A stretch of DNA of 64,000 bases from Parachlamydia sp. AcF125 (GCF_018342475.1 NZ_JAEMUD010000001.1:744001-808000); one strand, 5' to 3'. Positions 17,290 through 27,769 are shown, counted from the first letter of the stretch. The notes: generated by a model not told the origin, from the letters alone. Translations and numbers: made by a program.

Positions 17290-20052
17290 ATGCGTTATAT
17301 TATTGGCATAGATTTAGGCACAACAAATAGTTGTGTTTCCTATGTGGATACCTATAATCCCAAATTAGCGGTGGAGACTTTCCGCATTCCACAGCTGACA
17401 GCTGTTGGATTTGTAGAAGCCCAATCCATTTTACCCTCTTTTTGCTATCTTAGCTTGCCTCATGAGTGGCCTGTAGGCAGTTTTGATCTCCCCTGGAAAA
17501 AAGACAGCCAGTTTGCCGTAGGAAAATTTGCTCAAATTCAGGGAGAAAAAACGCCAAATCGAAGTGTACAGTCTGCTAAAAGTTGGTTATGCCATTCGTC
17601 GGCTAGCCGGCGCGACAAAATTCTCCCTTTTGAAACTTCCGAGGGGATTGAAAAAATCAGCCCTGTCACCGCCTCTTCCCGCTATCTTCAGCATATTCGG
17701 GAAGCTTGGAATTTTCTGATGGGAAAAGGAAACCCGGAAGACGAATTCGAATCGCAAGAAATTATTTTAACTGTCCCAGCCTCTTTTGATGAAGTGGCCC
17801 GCTCTCTTACCGTGGAAGCTGCAAAACAAGCGGGTTTTATTTCCATGACCTTGCTCGAAGAGCCTCAGGCTGCTTTTTATTGTTGGATTTCCGCGCATGA
17901 AAAAAAATGGCAGCAAAGGTTCAAAAAAGGGGATTGCATTTTAGTTTGCGATGTAGGGGGAGGCACCACCGATTTTAGCTTAATTGAAGTGGTCACTAAA
18001 GAGGAGCAACTTGCTTTTCAAAGGATGGCAGTTGGCGATCATCTGCTCTTAGGGGGGGATAACATGGACGCTGCCTTAGCTTATTATTTAGAAAACAAGC
18101 TGCAGATTGAGCTCACCCCTTTACAGCGCCTGCAATTAAATTATCAAGCGAAACATGCTAAAGAACAATTATTGGAAGCTACAGTAGAAGAAGGGGCTAG
18201 CTATGCTTGTGTCTTGCAGGGAACAGGATCTAAAGTTATCCAAGGAAGCCGGCATATTCCCATCACGAAAAAAGAAGTTGAAAAGCTTTTGGGAGAAGGA
18301 TTTTTTCAGGTCTATCCTTGGGAAGAGGCCATTCAGCTAAAGCGGGGAACATCGTTTCGAACCATGGGACTTCCTTATGAGGCAGAGCCCTCTATTACCA
18401 AACATCTCGCCCATTTTTTACAAAAAGCCTCATCCATTCGTAAAGAAATGAAATCCCCTAATTTTGTTTTAGTGAATGGGGGAACGATGAAGCCTTCCTT
18501 GTTTCAAAAGGCTGTCATGGATTCTCTTGCAGCTTGGTTTCCCCAACAACAGGTAGAATTGCTAACTTCTCCTTCTTTAGATTTAGCGGTTTCAAGAGGG
18601 GCTGCTTATTACGGAAAGGCGCGCAGAGGTCTTGGTGTTAAGATTGCTGGAGGAGTACCGCGAGGTTACTATTTAGGAATTGAAGCAAAAGCGGCCAATG
18701 AAACATCTGTTTTTAAAGCTCTCTGCTTATTGCCCAGAGGATCGGAAGAAGGGGCGCATTTCGAGCCAACAGAGACCTTCTGGCTTTTGCCTAATAAGCC
18801 TGTCTCTTTTCAATTATATAGCAGTGAGGTTAGGCTTGAAGACCAACAGGGAGAACTTATTGAAGTAGACCCTAAAGAATTGCATCCTCTTCCTCCCATC
18901 CATACCATTCTCCGCTTTGGCAAAAGTGGGGAAGAACAAAAAATCCCCGTACGTTTGCAAATTTCTTTAACGGCCATTGGAACGCTAGAACTTTGGTTAA
19001 GATCGGAAAAAACCGCTCACGAATGGGCGCTGGAATTTCAAGTGCGTACGGCAGCCGGGCAGGAGGATAGCTTGCTTGGCATGCAGAAAGCGCGATCAGA
19101 TGAAATTTATGATAGGCAATTTCTTAAAAAGGGGAATGATTTGCTTGTCGAATTGTTTACCGGTCTTAATCAAGCTTCGAAAGAGATTATGGAAAAATTG
19201 GAAAATGTCCTTGAAAAGCCTCGAGCCGAGTGGTCGCCAAGTATCTTGAGAAATTTCTGGGCAACCTTGGCCGCGCAAGCTCCCCAGCGCAAACGCTCAG
19301 AAGAATTAGAAAAGCGATGGTGGAACTTGGCGGGATATTTGCTGCGCCCAGGGTTTGGCTACCCGTTAGATGATTTTCGGATCAAAGATCTGTGGAAAAT
19401 CATTTTGGAGGATTTTAAACGCCCTAAAGGGGACGACGTTCAGATTCAGATGTGGATTTGCTTTCGACGGATTGCAGGAGGGCTGAGTAAAGGACAGCAG
19501 ATCCAGTTAAGCAATGAACTTTTAGCGTTTATTTGGAATAAACGCACCCATACGTTTGAGATTAAAGGAAGAAAATTTCTTTACCAATACGCCGAAAAAA
19601 TACGGGCTCTTGCCTCTTTTGAATGGTTAGACGTGCCCCTAAAAATCAAACTTGGAGAAGCTTTACTGAAACGGATTATTGCCGGAGAAGGGGAGGCTTA
19701 TGATTACTGGGCTTTAGGGAGAATAGGGGCAAGGCATTTATTTTATGGCTCAAGTGCGCATGTGGTTCCAAGGGAGATTTGTACAGGCTGGGTGAAAACC
19801 TTGTTATCACTTGACCAAAAAGATTTGCGTCCTTATTTGTTTGCTATTTTGCAGTTAGCTAGAAAGACAAATCACCCTGAATTGAATCTGGCAAATGAGG
19901 TCATTCAACAAGTGGAGAGGGTTTTAGATAAAGAATTGCATGCCGTTGAATTAAAGCGCTTATTGCAAAATGAGGGCATGGCTAGCCAAGAAGACCGGGA
20001 TAGAATTTTTGGCGAACAGCTCCCCCATGGGCTTACCATGGAGCTGTCTTAG
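17290..20052 (+). CDS. Large divergent Hsp70-family protein (DnaK-like, long C-terminal part)
   Basis: 920 aa, about 300 longer than DnaK. The N-terminal 400 residues are an Hsp70 ATPase: GIDLGTTNSCVSYVDT (phosphate 1), ILVCDVGGGTTDFSLIE (phosphate 2), LLEEPQAAFYCW, and FVLVNGGTMKPSLFQ (adenosine side). A substrate-binding-like region follows to about 570. The last 350 residues are helical and Leu/Trp-rich, similar in layout to the DnaK-related proteins carrying a DUF3731-type C-terminus (assignment from memory). It lacks the DnaK C-terminal EEVD-like tail and is not near grpE or dnaJ. It follows ald by 10 bases, so it is probably co-transcribed. Specific client and partner unknown. Confidence 0.82.
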   Translation: MRYIIGIDLGTTNSCVSYVDTYNPKLAVETFRIPQLTAVGFVEAQSILPSFCYLSLPHEWPVGSFDLPWKKDSQFAVGKFAQIQGEKTPNRSVQSAKSWLCHSSASRRDKILPFETSEGIEKISPVTASSRYLQHIREAWNFLMGKGNPEDEFESQEIILTVPASFDEVARSLTVEAAKQAGFISMTLLEEPQAAFYCWISAHEKKWQQRFKKGDCILVCDVGGGTTDFSLIEVVTKEEQLAFQRMAVGDHLLLGGDNMDAALAYYLENKLQIELTPLQRLQLNYQAKHAKEQLLEATVEEGASYACVLQGTGSKVIQGSRHIPITKKEVEKLLGEGFFQVYPWEEAIQLKRGTSFRTMGLPYEAEPSITKHLAHFLQKASSIRKEMKSPNFVLVNGGTMKPSLFQKAVMDSLAAWFPQQQVELLTSPSLDLAVSRGAAYYGKARRGLGVKIAGGVPRGYYLGIEAKAANETSVFKALCLLPRGSEEGAHFEPTETFWLLPNKPVSFQLYSSEVRLEDQQGELIEVDPKELHPLPPIHTILRFGKSGEEQKIPVRLQISLTAIGTLELWLRSEKTAHEWALEFQVRTAAGQEDSLLGMQKARSDEIYDRQFLKKGNDLLVELFTGLNQASKEIMEKLENVLEKPRAEWSPSILRNFWATLAAQAPQRKRSEELEKRWWNLAGYLLRPGFGYPLDDFRIKDLWKIILEDFKRPKGDDVQIQMWICFRRIAGGLSKGQQIQLSNELLAFIWNKRTHTFEIKGRKFLYQYAEKIRALASFEWLDVPLKIKLGEALLKRIIAGEGEAYDYWALGRIGARHLFYGSSAHVVPREICTGWVKTLLSLDQKDLRPYLFAILQLARKTNHPELNLANEVIQQVERVLDKELHAVELKRLLQNEGMASQEDRDRIFGEQLPHGLTMELS

Positions 20053-20192
20053 AGACCTGGTTTTGCGCCAAAAAATAGGCCCATGGAGGCATACCTCGAA
20101 GGCCCTTTCTGCCAATCGATTGCGATCCCGTTCTTAAGCTATACCGAAAAACGATGGATTTTTCTGGCAGATGCTTATCTTAACTCAGGCAT

Positions 20193-20708
20193 TTAAATGG
20201 CTGATTTTTCGCGTGTCTTGGAATAAAAATAAAGTTCAAATAAGGCTAGAACCCCTAGTAAAAGAAAGAGGGAGAAAGCGATAGGGGGAACTGGGATTTG
20301 TAAAGATAAAGCAATCAAGACCAGGAATTGGAGAAAAGTAGAAATTTTTCCACACCAAATGGATCTCACGCGGTGCTGGCTGAGCCGATTGGTCGCAATT
20401 AAATAACAGGTATAAGTAATAACAGCTAAATCTCGGCAAAAGAAAGCCACAAGCTCCCTCGTGGTAACAGGAGCATTTTCTTGCACAAGAATGCTAATGA
20501 TGAAAATGACAAAAAGCTTATCCATCAAGGGATCTAGCATGGTGCCTATTTGGCTGCAAAGATGGTAACGCCGCGCATAGTATCCATCTAAAGCATCGCT
20601 CAACATGGCTAAAATCAGCGCGGCAATCCGATAAAAAATGTTTTCCTGCAAAAATACAAGGGCTAAGGGAATTCGAGTTAATGAAATAAGGTTTGGAAGG
20701 GTGAACAT
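20193..20708 (-). CDS. CDP-alcohol phosphatidyltransferase (PgsA-like)
   Basis: 171-aa integral membrane enzyme that transfers a phosphatidyl group from CDP-diacylglycerol to an alcohol. The family signature is complete: D-x2-D-G-x2-A-R-x8-G-x3-D-x3-D in SDALDGYYARRYHLCSQIG then TMLDPLMDK. Hydrophobic helices follow to the C-terminus. Length and the N-terminal MFTLPNLISLTRIPLALVFL fit phosphatidylglycerophosphate synthase best, but phosphatidylserine or cardiolipin synthase of the same family cannot be excluded. ATG 20708 gives the canonical start although no clear ribosome-binding site precedes it. Other lipid genes in the window (plsB, plsX) are about 35-39 kb away. Confidence 0.86.
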   Translation of the reverse strand: MFTLPNLISLTRIPLALVFLQENIFYRIAALILAMLSDALDGYYARRYHLCSQIGTMLDPLMDKLFVIFIISILVQENAPVTTRELVAFFCRDLAVITYTCYLIATNRLSQHRVRSIWCGKISTFLQFLVLIALSLQIPVPPIAFSLFLLLGVLALFELYFYSKTREKSAI

Positions 20709-20864
20709 AAAAACAATCCAGCATTAAATTCTTAAGCTTTACCTAAATTTTGGATCTTTTTGGGTCTCAAGTAGAAAAATCCAAACCCAGATAGACATAA
20801 TTAGAGACTAGTTTAATGTCTCAGCCTTTTAATTTCACGATTTCTTCGTGTGTAAACCCTTTTT

Positions 20865-22733
20865 TTACTTTGAAAGACGCAAACTGATCAACATGACAAT
20901 CAGCGTGACACCCACATCCGCAAAAATGGCGAGGGCGAGGTTGCTCATTCCAAAAAGTGCCAGGGCGATAAAAATTAATTTAATAAAAATCGCGAGCGCA
21001 GTGTTGAATTGAATAGTGCGAATTGTCCTTCTGCCTAGTTTGACTAAATAAGGGATCACGTCTAAGCGGTCATTTAATAGCACAATCGAGGCGGCTTCAA
21101 GAGCAGCATCGCTGCCCAGGGAACCAATTGAAATCCCCACGTTTGAGAGGGCTAATGCAGGGGCGTCATTGACCCCATCCCCTACCATGGCAACCGTTTC
21201 GTATTTATAAATCAAATCGCGTATAGCCGAAGCTTTATCTTCTGGTAATAGGCTGGCCTTAACCTCGGGAATGCCTACTTCCTCTGCCGTGATTTTGGCA
21301 GGTGAAGGATGATCTCCTGTTAGCATAATAGGTTGGATGCGCAGCTGCTTGAGCCCTTCAACTAGGGGTTTACTTTCAGGTCTTATTCGGTCTGCCAAGG
21401 CAATCACCCCTTCCACAGCTTGATGAGTGGCTATCACAATGGAGGTTTTACCTTGTTTTTGTAAATTTTCAACCACCTCCACCACTTCTTGAGGAACGGT
21501 ATGTTCTTCCAATATGAAGGGTAGCTTCCCAATGCAATGATGGGTATCACCGCAAACAAGGCAATCTGCCTTGGCTCCTTTACCTACAACACTTTGAAAA
21601 TTCTTAACTGCATGCAGGGATAATTTTTCCTCTTTAGCGGCATTGACAATACTTTGGGCAAGGGGGTGCTCAGAAAAAATCTCAATTCCAGCTGCACATT
21701 CTAAAAGATGCTCTTTCGAGTGATTGCCAAAAGGAATGATATCGGTCACAACGGGCTGTCCGTAGGTCAGTGTACGAGTTTTATCTAATGCAATAGCTTT
21801 GATCTGGCCAATGGCTTCAAGGAACCTTCCCCCTTTAATTAAAGCTCCTTGAGAGGAAGCGTTGCCAATAGCGGAGTAGATGGAAACGGGTGTTGAAATG
21901 ACCAAAGCACAGGGACAAGCAATCACAATTAATGCAAGCCCGCGTAAAAGCCACGTATCGAAGGGCTCATTATAAAATGCGATAGGGATAAAAACTAAAA
22001 AAAACGCTATCACAATGATGAAAGGCGTATAATACTGAGAAAATTTTTCAATAAACTTTTGAGTGTTGGCTTTGACTTGTGTAGCTTGAAAAGTCAGCTC
22101 TTTGATTTTAGCAAAGGTGGTATCTTGAGCTGCTTTAGTCACTTCCACTTCTAACACGCCTTGCTTATTTAATGTGCCTGCAAACACTGGATCCCCGGGA
22201 AACTTATCTTTGGGGATAGGCTCACCGGTAATGGACGTTTCGTCTACGTAGGAATTGCCTGCCACGACTTTGCCATCTAGGGGGATCAGATCAGAAGGCC
22301 TGATAAGGATGATTTCTCCCACTTTCACTTGGTCGATTGGGACCTGTAAATTGTTTTGTTTTAAAGATACTACTTTAGGCATTTTGTCGATTAAAGCGCC
22401 TAAAGCGGATTGGCTTTTTTCAATCCCTATATCTTCTAGTTTTTCCGCTAGGGTGTAAAGCACGATCACTACTGCAGCTTCTTCATATTTCCCTAAATAA
22501 AAAGCGCCACAAACCGCGATCAGCATCAAGGCATTGATGTTTTTAAAATCAAAGGTAATCAGAGCCTTAAATCCATGCCAAAGGGTTTGATAGCCTATGC
22601 CTAAGATAATGAGAGTTAAGACAGGAATTTCAATATGCACGGGTAAGTGGATATGTGCCAAAGAAAGAAACTCAAGAATTCCGACAAGGCAGCATATGAT
22701 TAATAACCAAACAAATTTTTTATCTCGAAGCAT
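20865..22733 (-). CDS. Heavy-metal P1B-type ATPase, altered DKTGT motif
   Basis: Membrane metal pump, 622 aa, without an N-terminal HMA domain. Motifs: TGEP actuator loop, membrane metal site VIACPCALVISTP (CPC, typical of Cu, Ag, Zn, Cd or Co pumps), nucleotide-site HP in SEHPLAQ, MLTGDHPSPAK, and hinge VGDGVNDAPAL. The phosphorylation motif reads DKTRTLT: phosphorylated D317 is present, but the almost invariant Gly is Arg320 (codon CGT at 21776-21774). That is highly unusual and could impair phosphorylation, or be a sequencing error. GAGG about 9 bases before ATG 22733 supports the start. It resembles chlamydial CT727 (zntA-like, from memory). Metal specificity not assignable. Confidence 0.88.
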   Translation of the reverse strand: MLRDKKFVWLLIICCLVGILEFLSLAHIHLPVHIEIPVLTLIILGIGYQTLWHGFKALITFDFKNINALMLIAVCGAFYLGKYEEAAVVIVLYTLAEKLEDIGIEKSQSALGALIDKMPKVVSLKQNNLQVPIDQVKVGEIILIRPSDLIPLDGKVVAGNSYVDETSITGEPIPKDKFPGDPVFAGTLNKQGVLEVEVTKAAQDTTFAKIKELTFQATQVKANTQKFIEKFSQYYTPFIIVIAFFLVFIPIAFYNEPFDTWLLRGLALIVIACPCALVISTPVSIYSAIGNASSQGALIKGGRFLEAIGQIKAIALDKTRTLTYGQPVVTDIIPFGNHSKEHLLECAAGIEIFSEHPLAQSIVNAAKEEKLSLHAVKNFQSVVGKGAKADCLVCGDTHHCIGKLPFILEEHTVPQEVVEVVENLQKQGKTSIVIATHQAVEGVIALADRIRPESKPLVEGLKQLRIQPIMLTGDHPSPAKITAEEVGIPEVKASLLPEDKASAIRDLIYKYETVAMVGDGVNDAPALALSNVGISIGSLGSDAALEAASIVLLNDRLDVIPYLVKLGRRTIRTIQFNTALAIFIKLIFIALALFGMSNLALAIFADVGVTLIVMLISLRLSK

Positions 22734-22796
22734 AGGTAGCGTCCTCGTTTTGCAGGTTGTCGTTGTTTATTCCCTTATAAATAAACGAGACGAAAA

Positions 22797-23417
22797 CTAA
22801 ATGATAGGAGTTTCTCTTCTTTTTTTGATCCATACGATGAGTAAGGAAAGGGTAATTAAGCTGGCAAGAATAGAAATAAAAATAAAATTATAAGTTTTAA
22901 ATGTACGGATAAGAAAGGCATAATTTGCTCCAAAGCTGTAGCCTAAATAAAACAAGGCAGAACTGGAGATTAAGCAGGCAAAACCATCGCGTAACAGGAA
23001 CTTAAGGTAGTGCATTTTACCAAGCCCTGCGGTCATGAACAGAGCATTGCGGGCCCCTCCTGGTACAAAGCGACCGATGATAAAAGTAAAAATACCAAAC
23101 TTTTCATAGTAATGATGCAATCTGGCAATACGCTGGGGAGTGAGAATTCTATTAAACCAACGGATATCGTAGAGTCTCGGACCGAGGCGCCTGCCTATCC
23201 AATACGCAATCGATGCGGAAAGCCAGCACCCCATATAGACCCATACAAACAAACGCAAAGTTTGCTCCGGAATGCAAGTGCTGGCTAATGTACCGGCAGT
23301 TAAAAGGCAAAGGTCTTCACTGATAGGGACATTAAAACCTGCCAGCATTAAAAGCAAAAAGATAAACCAATGGGCTGAATGTGCATGAGAACAGGCATAC
23401 TGGAGGATTTCTTCCAT
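22797..23417 (-). CDS. DedA-family membrane protein
   Basis: 206-aa polytopic membrane protein of the DedA/VTT (SNARE-associated) family, linked in other bacteria to phospholipid scrambling and membrane homeostasis. Family signs: N-terminal VPISEDLCLLTAGTLA (the V/P-x-S/P-E pattern), WIGRRLGPRLYD and the central FIIGRFVPGGARNALFMTAG with the conserved Arg and Pro. About five membrane segments. The ATG at 23417 is chosen (AGGAG 5 bases upstream); a GTG 15 bases earlier is in frame. The start lies 23 bases after the gltX stop on the same strand, so it is likely co-transcribed with gltX. Confidence 0.87.
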   Translation of the reverse strand: MEEILQYACSHAHSAHWFIFLLLMLAGFNVPISEDLCLLTAGTLASTCIPEQTLRLFVWVYMGCWLSASIAYWIGRRLGPRLYDIRWFNRILTPQRIARLHHYYEKFGIFTFIIGRFVPGGARNALFMTAGLGKMHYLKFLLRDGFACLISSSALFYLGYSFGANYAFLIRTFKTYNFIFISILASLITLSLLIVWIKKRRETPII

Positions 23418-23439
23418 GATTGCTCCTAGCACAACTTAC

Positions 23440-24954
23440 TTATGCAGTTTCATTTTTCATAAGATCTGCACAATTTTTTGCCTCCCATCCTTTCTTAAAA
23501 AGAGCCATTTTTTTGTTAGAAATTCCGCCTAGGAATTCAATCGCATTCAAAAGGCGAGCCCGTGTTAAGTCTTTTCCCAAAATTCCCACGGAATCAAAAA
23601 GAGGAGGACCTTGGTTTTTTCCCATAATGCTTGCAAATAAAAGAGGCATAATCACTTTTTTATGGTTTACCCCAAAGACCTCTGCTGCTATACGGGAAGC
23701 CTGGTTTACACCTGTACTACCCCAATCTTCTAACGCATCCATGCTCCAAATCATCGATTGTAGGATGAAGCACGCTTGTTCGGGGGTATGGCCTTTGATT
23801 GTAAAAAGTTCCGGGGTATAGCGAAGGTGATTAATAAAAAAGAAATCGCACAATTCCATAAACTCCCCGAAAGTTTTAATTCGAGAGTGGCACAAGGGCA
23901 TGAGCTTGCGCATATAAGCATCGCTAAAATTCCACTCTTTAAGACGGTCTAAAAGCTTATCTTCAGGGATATTTTTGATAAGGTATTGTTGGTTAATCCA
24001 ATCGAGCTTTTGAATATCAAAGACGGCCCCTGAAACCCCAATTCGCTTGTAATCAAACTCGCTGACAATTTCTTCCAAGGAATAAATTTCTCGATCACCT
24101 GGCATGCTGTAGCCCATTAAAGACAAAAAGTTTATAAAGGCTTCAGGGAGATAGCCGCTATCTCGGTAAAAGAAAATAGATGTGGGATTTTTTCGCTTAG
24201 AGAGTTTTTTGCCATCCCGACCTAGTAAGAGTGGCATATGCATAAAGACAGGGGATTTCCAACCAAACAATTCATATAGCAAAACGTGTTTGGGAGTAGA
24301 GCTCATCCATTCATCACCCCGTATGACATGAGTAATTTCCATCAAATGATCATCTACTACGTTGGCTAAATGGTAGGTAGGGAAGCCGTCAGACTTCATT
24401 AAAACTTGGTCATCTACATCTGTCCAAGGAAATACCACGCGCCCTTTTATGGCATCTTCATATACACATTCTCCCTTCAGAGGCACTTTTAAACGCACGA
24501 CGTAAGGGATGCCTGCAGCTTCTTTTTCTCGAATTTCTTCAGCACTTAAATTGCGACAACGACGATCATAGCCTTGTCTTCCGCCTGTTTTTGCAAGAAG
24601 TTCGCGCATTTCAACAAGCTCTTCAGCTGTGCAAAAGCATTTATAGGCGCCATCTCGTGCGAGGAGGTGGTCACATTGTTCTTTGTATAGCGGAAGTCGC
24701 TCAGATTGCCTATAGGGGCCGTAATTACCCCCGATATCAGGTCCTTCATCCCATTCAATTTGGCTCCATTTCAAAGCTTTATAGATATTTTGCTCATATT
24801 CGGGGCGGCTGCGACTTTGGTCTGTGTCTTCAATTCTTAAAATGAACTTTCCTTTATGATGGTGAGCAAAAATCATATTAAATAGAGCCATGTAGGCTGT
24901 CCCGACGTGGGGATCACCTGTCGGAGAGGGTGCGATGCGGACTCGTACTGACAT
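23440..24954 (-). CDS. gltX: Glutamyl-tRNA synthetase
   Basis: Class I aminoacyl-tRNA synthetase, 504 aa, charging tRNA-Glu. HIGH-type motif [16 protein letters not shown] at residues 9-24, zinc or zinc-like region [12 protein letters not shown], conserved [10 protein letters not shown] and VIRGDEW, and KMSKS-type [12 protein letters not shown] near 250. The C-terminal helical anticodon-binding domain is complete. A discriminating or non-discriminating form cannot be told by eye. It sits downstream of tsp on the same strand (123-base gap) and upstream of the DedA gene. In Chlamydia, as I remember it, gltX is separated from tsp by the omcB/omcA outer-membrane genes; these are absent here. Confidence 0.97.
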   Translation of the reverse strand: MSVRVRIAPSPTGDPHVGTAYMALFNMIFAHHHKGKFILRIEDTDQSRSRPEYEQNIYKALKWSQIEWDEGPDIGGNYGPYRQSERLPLYKEQCDHLLARDGAYKCFCTAEELVEMRELLAKTGGRQGYDRRCRNLSAEEIREKEAAGIPYVVRLKVPLKGECVYEDAIKGRVVFPWTDVDDQVLMKSDGFPTYHLANVVDDHLMEITHVIRGDEWMSSTPKHVLLYELFGWKSPVFMHMPLLLGRDGKKLSKRKNPTSIFFYRDSGYLPEAFINFLSLMGYSMPGDREIYSLEEIVSEFDYKRIGVSGAVFDIQKLDWINQQYLIKNIPEDKLLDRLKEWNFSDAYMRKLMPLCHSRIKTFGEFMELCDFFFINHLRYTPELFTIKGHTPEQACFILQSMIWSMDALEDWGSTGVNQASRIAAEVFGVNHKKVIMPLLFASIMGKNQGPPLFDSVGILGKDLTRARLLNAIEFLGGISNKKMALFKKGWEAKNCADLMKNETA

Positions 24955-25077
24955 AATAAAAATTTTCCTTAGGTTATATGTTAACCTGGGCCTCAGAAAA
25001 GCAAACTCCCAGGTTATTAAGAAGAAGTATTATAATAATACCTGCTTAGAATTCAAGGAAAACCTAAGTGGCTGTTA

Positions 25078-27039
25078 TCATTTATTGGATATCATTAAAA
25101 TCAGATCTTTCATGATATTATAGGTTTCAGTTAGCTGTAAGTCGTTTTGCCCAAACGAGCTCTCTTCTTCCTCCTCATTTGGAGGCATGTTTTTTTCTTT
25201 CTTTTTTAGGTCTTTCAAGAAGGCTTGAAAATTCTTATTGTGTTCAATCCGATAAGTAGAATTTGTGCGGAGGGTTTCTAAGTATTTAGTGTAGGTTGCC
25301 AATTTAGGCTGAAGATCGAATTTATAGAGCATCCGAATTTTCGCACGTTGTGCGGGGGGGATATCTGCGAGATCATCGTCAAAGTTTTCTTTAATGCGAT
25401 CACTTTCAAGGGGAAATTTCGCAAATTTTTCTCCGATTTCAGCTTCTGAAAGAGCTCCGGGAACAATAATGTCGGCATACACTCCATTCAATTGAGGAGT
25501 TTTGCCAGAGACAGTGTAATAGCGCCCGCGCGTCACCTTGTATTCTCCTTGCGGATTCACAGAATCTATCGCATTTGAATTGAGGGTAAAAGTTTGAAAA
25601 GATCCTTTCCCATAACTATGATCATCCCCCACAATAATAGCTCGACCATAATCTTGCAACGTTTGCGCCACAATTTCAGAGGCAGAAGCGCTAGCTCGAT
25701 TAATTAACACGATTAAAGGACCATCCCAGGTTGTTCTAGTTTCCAAATTACGAAGATGTTGAATTTTCCCACTGCTATCTTTAATGGTAACGACCACCCC
25801 TTTTGTAATAAACAAGCCTGTGACATTCACAGCTTGGGAAAGCATGCCACCGGAGTTATAACGCAGGTCCAGTATAATCCCTTGAAGTTTATGTTCTTTT
25901 TGCATTTTTTTTATTTCATTTTCCAAATCGGCTGCGGATGAACTTTCAGGATCTTGATAAAATGAATAAAGTCTTAAGTAGCCGATCACCCCACTTCCAA
26001 ACGGGTCGTAAGAAGCTTCGTAACGTGTTTCTTTGAGAACCACTTCTCCACGCAAAATGGGAATATCGAGCTTTTGTTCAACAGGATGGCCATTTTCGTT
26101 GCTCTCTCGAATCACTGTTAAAATAACAGGCGTTCCTTCATGGCCCCGAATCAATTCTACAGCATTTGTAATGTCCATCCCGACAACGGGCTCTCCATCG
26201 ACGGCAATAATCCGATCTTTGGTTTTTAGCTCTTTTCCGAGAGCTGCAGGTCCTCCTTCAATAATCTTAACAACTGTGAACCCATTAAGGTCGTCCCTTA
26301 ATTGCGCCCCAATCCCTAACAACCTTTGTTGCACAGTGATCATAAATTCCGTGGCTTCATCGGGGGTAAAATAAGCTGTATGAGAGTCTAGAGCAGAGGC
26401 GCTGGCTTTTAAGAAGGTTGTTAGAATGCGCTTTTTGAATTCTTCAGGATTAGAATTTAGAATTTCTTCTTCATATTTCTCCTGCCGCTTTTTGATTCTT
26501 TGAAGCGATTTTTCTTTTAGTTCGTGGGTTAATTTTGCCACACTCTCAACTTGGAGGGCTTTAATGCGAGATAAACGAGTGAGAAGTTCTTGTTCATCTT
26601 TTGCCCATTGCATCTCTTTAAATTCTTCTGGACTTACGTGAGTGGGGAGATGCTGAGTATCAACTTGCTGGTCTAAAAGGCGTCGACGATGGATGGCTTC
26701 CACCATTTTTGTTTGGGCTTGTTCAAATACAGTGAATTGCCGATTTTGGTAGTCTGCAAGGATGCGCTCAATTTGGGCGTCATAGAGGTGTAGCCAGGGG
26801 GAAATATCTGCTTGAATAAAGTAAGTTTTAGTGGGGTCTAATTCTTCTAGGTAGTTAGCCAAGATACGCTGAATTAAGGGGGGCGTTAGTTGGTGATGAG
26901 AAGCGTGAGATTTCATGATTTCTTCTAGTTTTGCGTGCGCAATTTCGGGAGTAATTTCTGGAAGTTTTCCTTCCATAGACGAAAAGGCGCAAAAAACAAA
27001 AAGCGCATAGATAAATCGAAATAGGGGTGAAATTCTCAT
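25078..27039 (-). CDS. Tail-specific (carboxy-terminal) protease, CT441/Prc type
   Basis: Serine protease of the S41 family, probably periplasmic, 653 aa (the chlamydial CT441 Tsp is about 650). The ATG at 27039 is chosen because GAGAG lies 6 bases upstream and it gives a signal peptide, MRISPLFRFIYALFVFCAFS; the longer frame from 27156 adds 39 non-secretory residues. Domains: an N-terminal helical region, a PDZ domain (GFTVVKIIEGGPAALGKELK ... IIAVDGEPVVGMD), the catalytic core with nucleophile Ser in NRASASASEI and Lys in YGKGSFQTF, and a Lys-rich C-terminal tail. It processes or degrades proteins at their C-termini. It lies directly upstream of gltX. Confidence 0.94.
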   Translation of the reverse strand: MRISPLFRFIYALFVFCAFSSMEGKLPEITPEIAHAKLEEIMKSHASHHQLTPPLIQRILANYLEELDPTKTYFIQADISPWLHLYDAQIERILADYQNRQFTVFEQAQTKMVEAIHRRRLLDQQVDTQHLPTHVSPEEFKEMQWAKDEQELLTRLSRIKALQVESVAKLTHELKEKSLQRIKKRQEKYEEEILNSNPEEFKKRILTTFLKASASALDSHTAYFTPDEATEFMITVQQRLLGIGAQLRDDLNGFTVVKIIEGGPAALGKELKTKDRIIAVDGEPVVGMDITNAVELIRGHEGTPVILTVIRESNENGHPVEQKLDIPILRGEVVLKETRYEASYDPFGSGVIGYLRLYSFYQDPESSSAADLENEIKKMQKEHKLQGIILDLRYNSGGMLSQAVNVTGLFITKGVVVTIKDSSGKIQHLRNLETRTTWDGPLIVLINRASASASEIVAQTLQDYGRAIIVGDDHSYGKGSFQTFTLNSNAIDSVNPQGEYKVTRGRYYTVSGKTPQLNGVYADIIVPGALSEAEIGEKFAKFPLESDRIKENFDDDLADIPPAQRAKIRMLYKFDLQPKLATYTKYLETLRTNSTYRIEHNKNFQAFLKDLKKKEKNMPPNEEEEESSFGQNDLQLTETYNIMKDLILMISNK

Positions 27040-27769
27040 GTAAACTCTCATTTGGTTATTCATGATTAAGGGATGTTTCGCTTTTGTTTGGAGAGGAGTT
27101 ACCAGTTTTTGGATCAGCCATTTTAAATAGTAAGTGTTAATCCATTTTCTGCTCAATGAAACATTCGATACCTTGAAATGGATTTTTTGGCAATCCTCGC
27201 TTTCAAGGGATATTTTTTAAGGTTAAAGTTTTATAACTTCCCGATCTTTTTTACTATGGATAAATAAAAAAAGCTTGTTTTTTTTGTAGATAAATTTCAA
27301 TCAGCAAGGTGAATGCGCTAAGGATGGAAAAAATAACCAAGCTTATGCGCCCACAGAAGCGACATTAAAGGAGCCTGAGTGGTATAAACACATGCCAGGA
27401 ATAGAGGAATATATCCTTCCCGTTGATAGATAATGATAGCTACAAATTTATATCAAAAACAGCCATCAAACAACCGAGACTACCACAAGCGAAACAAAGC
27501 CTGGCTGCTCAACCACTTTTAGGCATTATTGAATGCCTCAAAAAGGTATATATCGGTCTTCTGGGCTTATCTAGCATCCCTTGGCATCCCTTGCAGAAAT
27601 AGCTTTCTCAAAGGCTGTCTATGCTCTAGAAATGAAAGAGAGGCTTCTTTTCCTAAAAGAAAAAGTTAAAGTAAAAAAACTAGCTAATAAAGCTAAACTC
27701 TGTTATTAATTATGGCGATAGAATTAAAAATCTAATTGTAGTGCATATTGTAAAATAAGGTATAAGAGA
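27040..27769. other. 730-base divergent intergenic region, possibly decayed coding sequence
   Basis: No supported gene between the tsp start (minus) and the 27770 gene (plus). Short open stretches (for example around 27400-27530 and 27590-27710) are interrupted by stops and may be remnants of a gene. The 27770 gene has TTGTAG and TATAAG boxes 19 bases apart near 27738-27768, too close to the start to be convincing. No tRNA or known RNA seen. Confidence 0.35.

Noticed and set aside
20053-20192. CAGCTCCC/CCATGGAGCTG hairpin near the end of the Hsp70-like gene
   Set aside because: Stem with a three-base bulge, partly inside the coding sequence, with no T-run. Not counted as a terminator.
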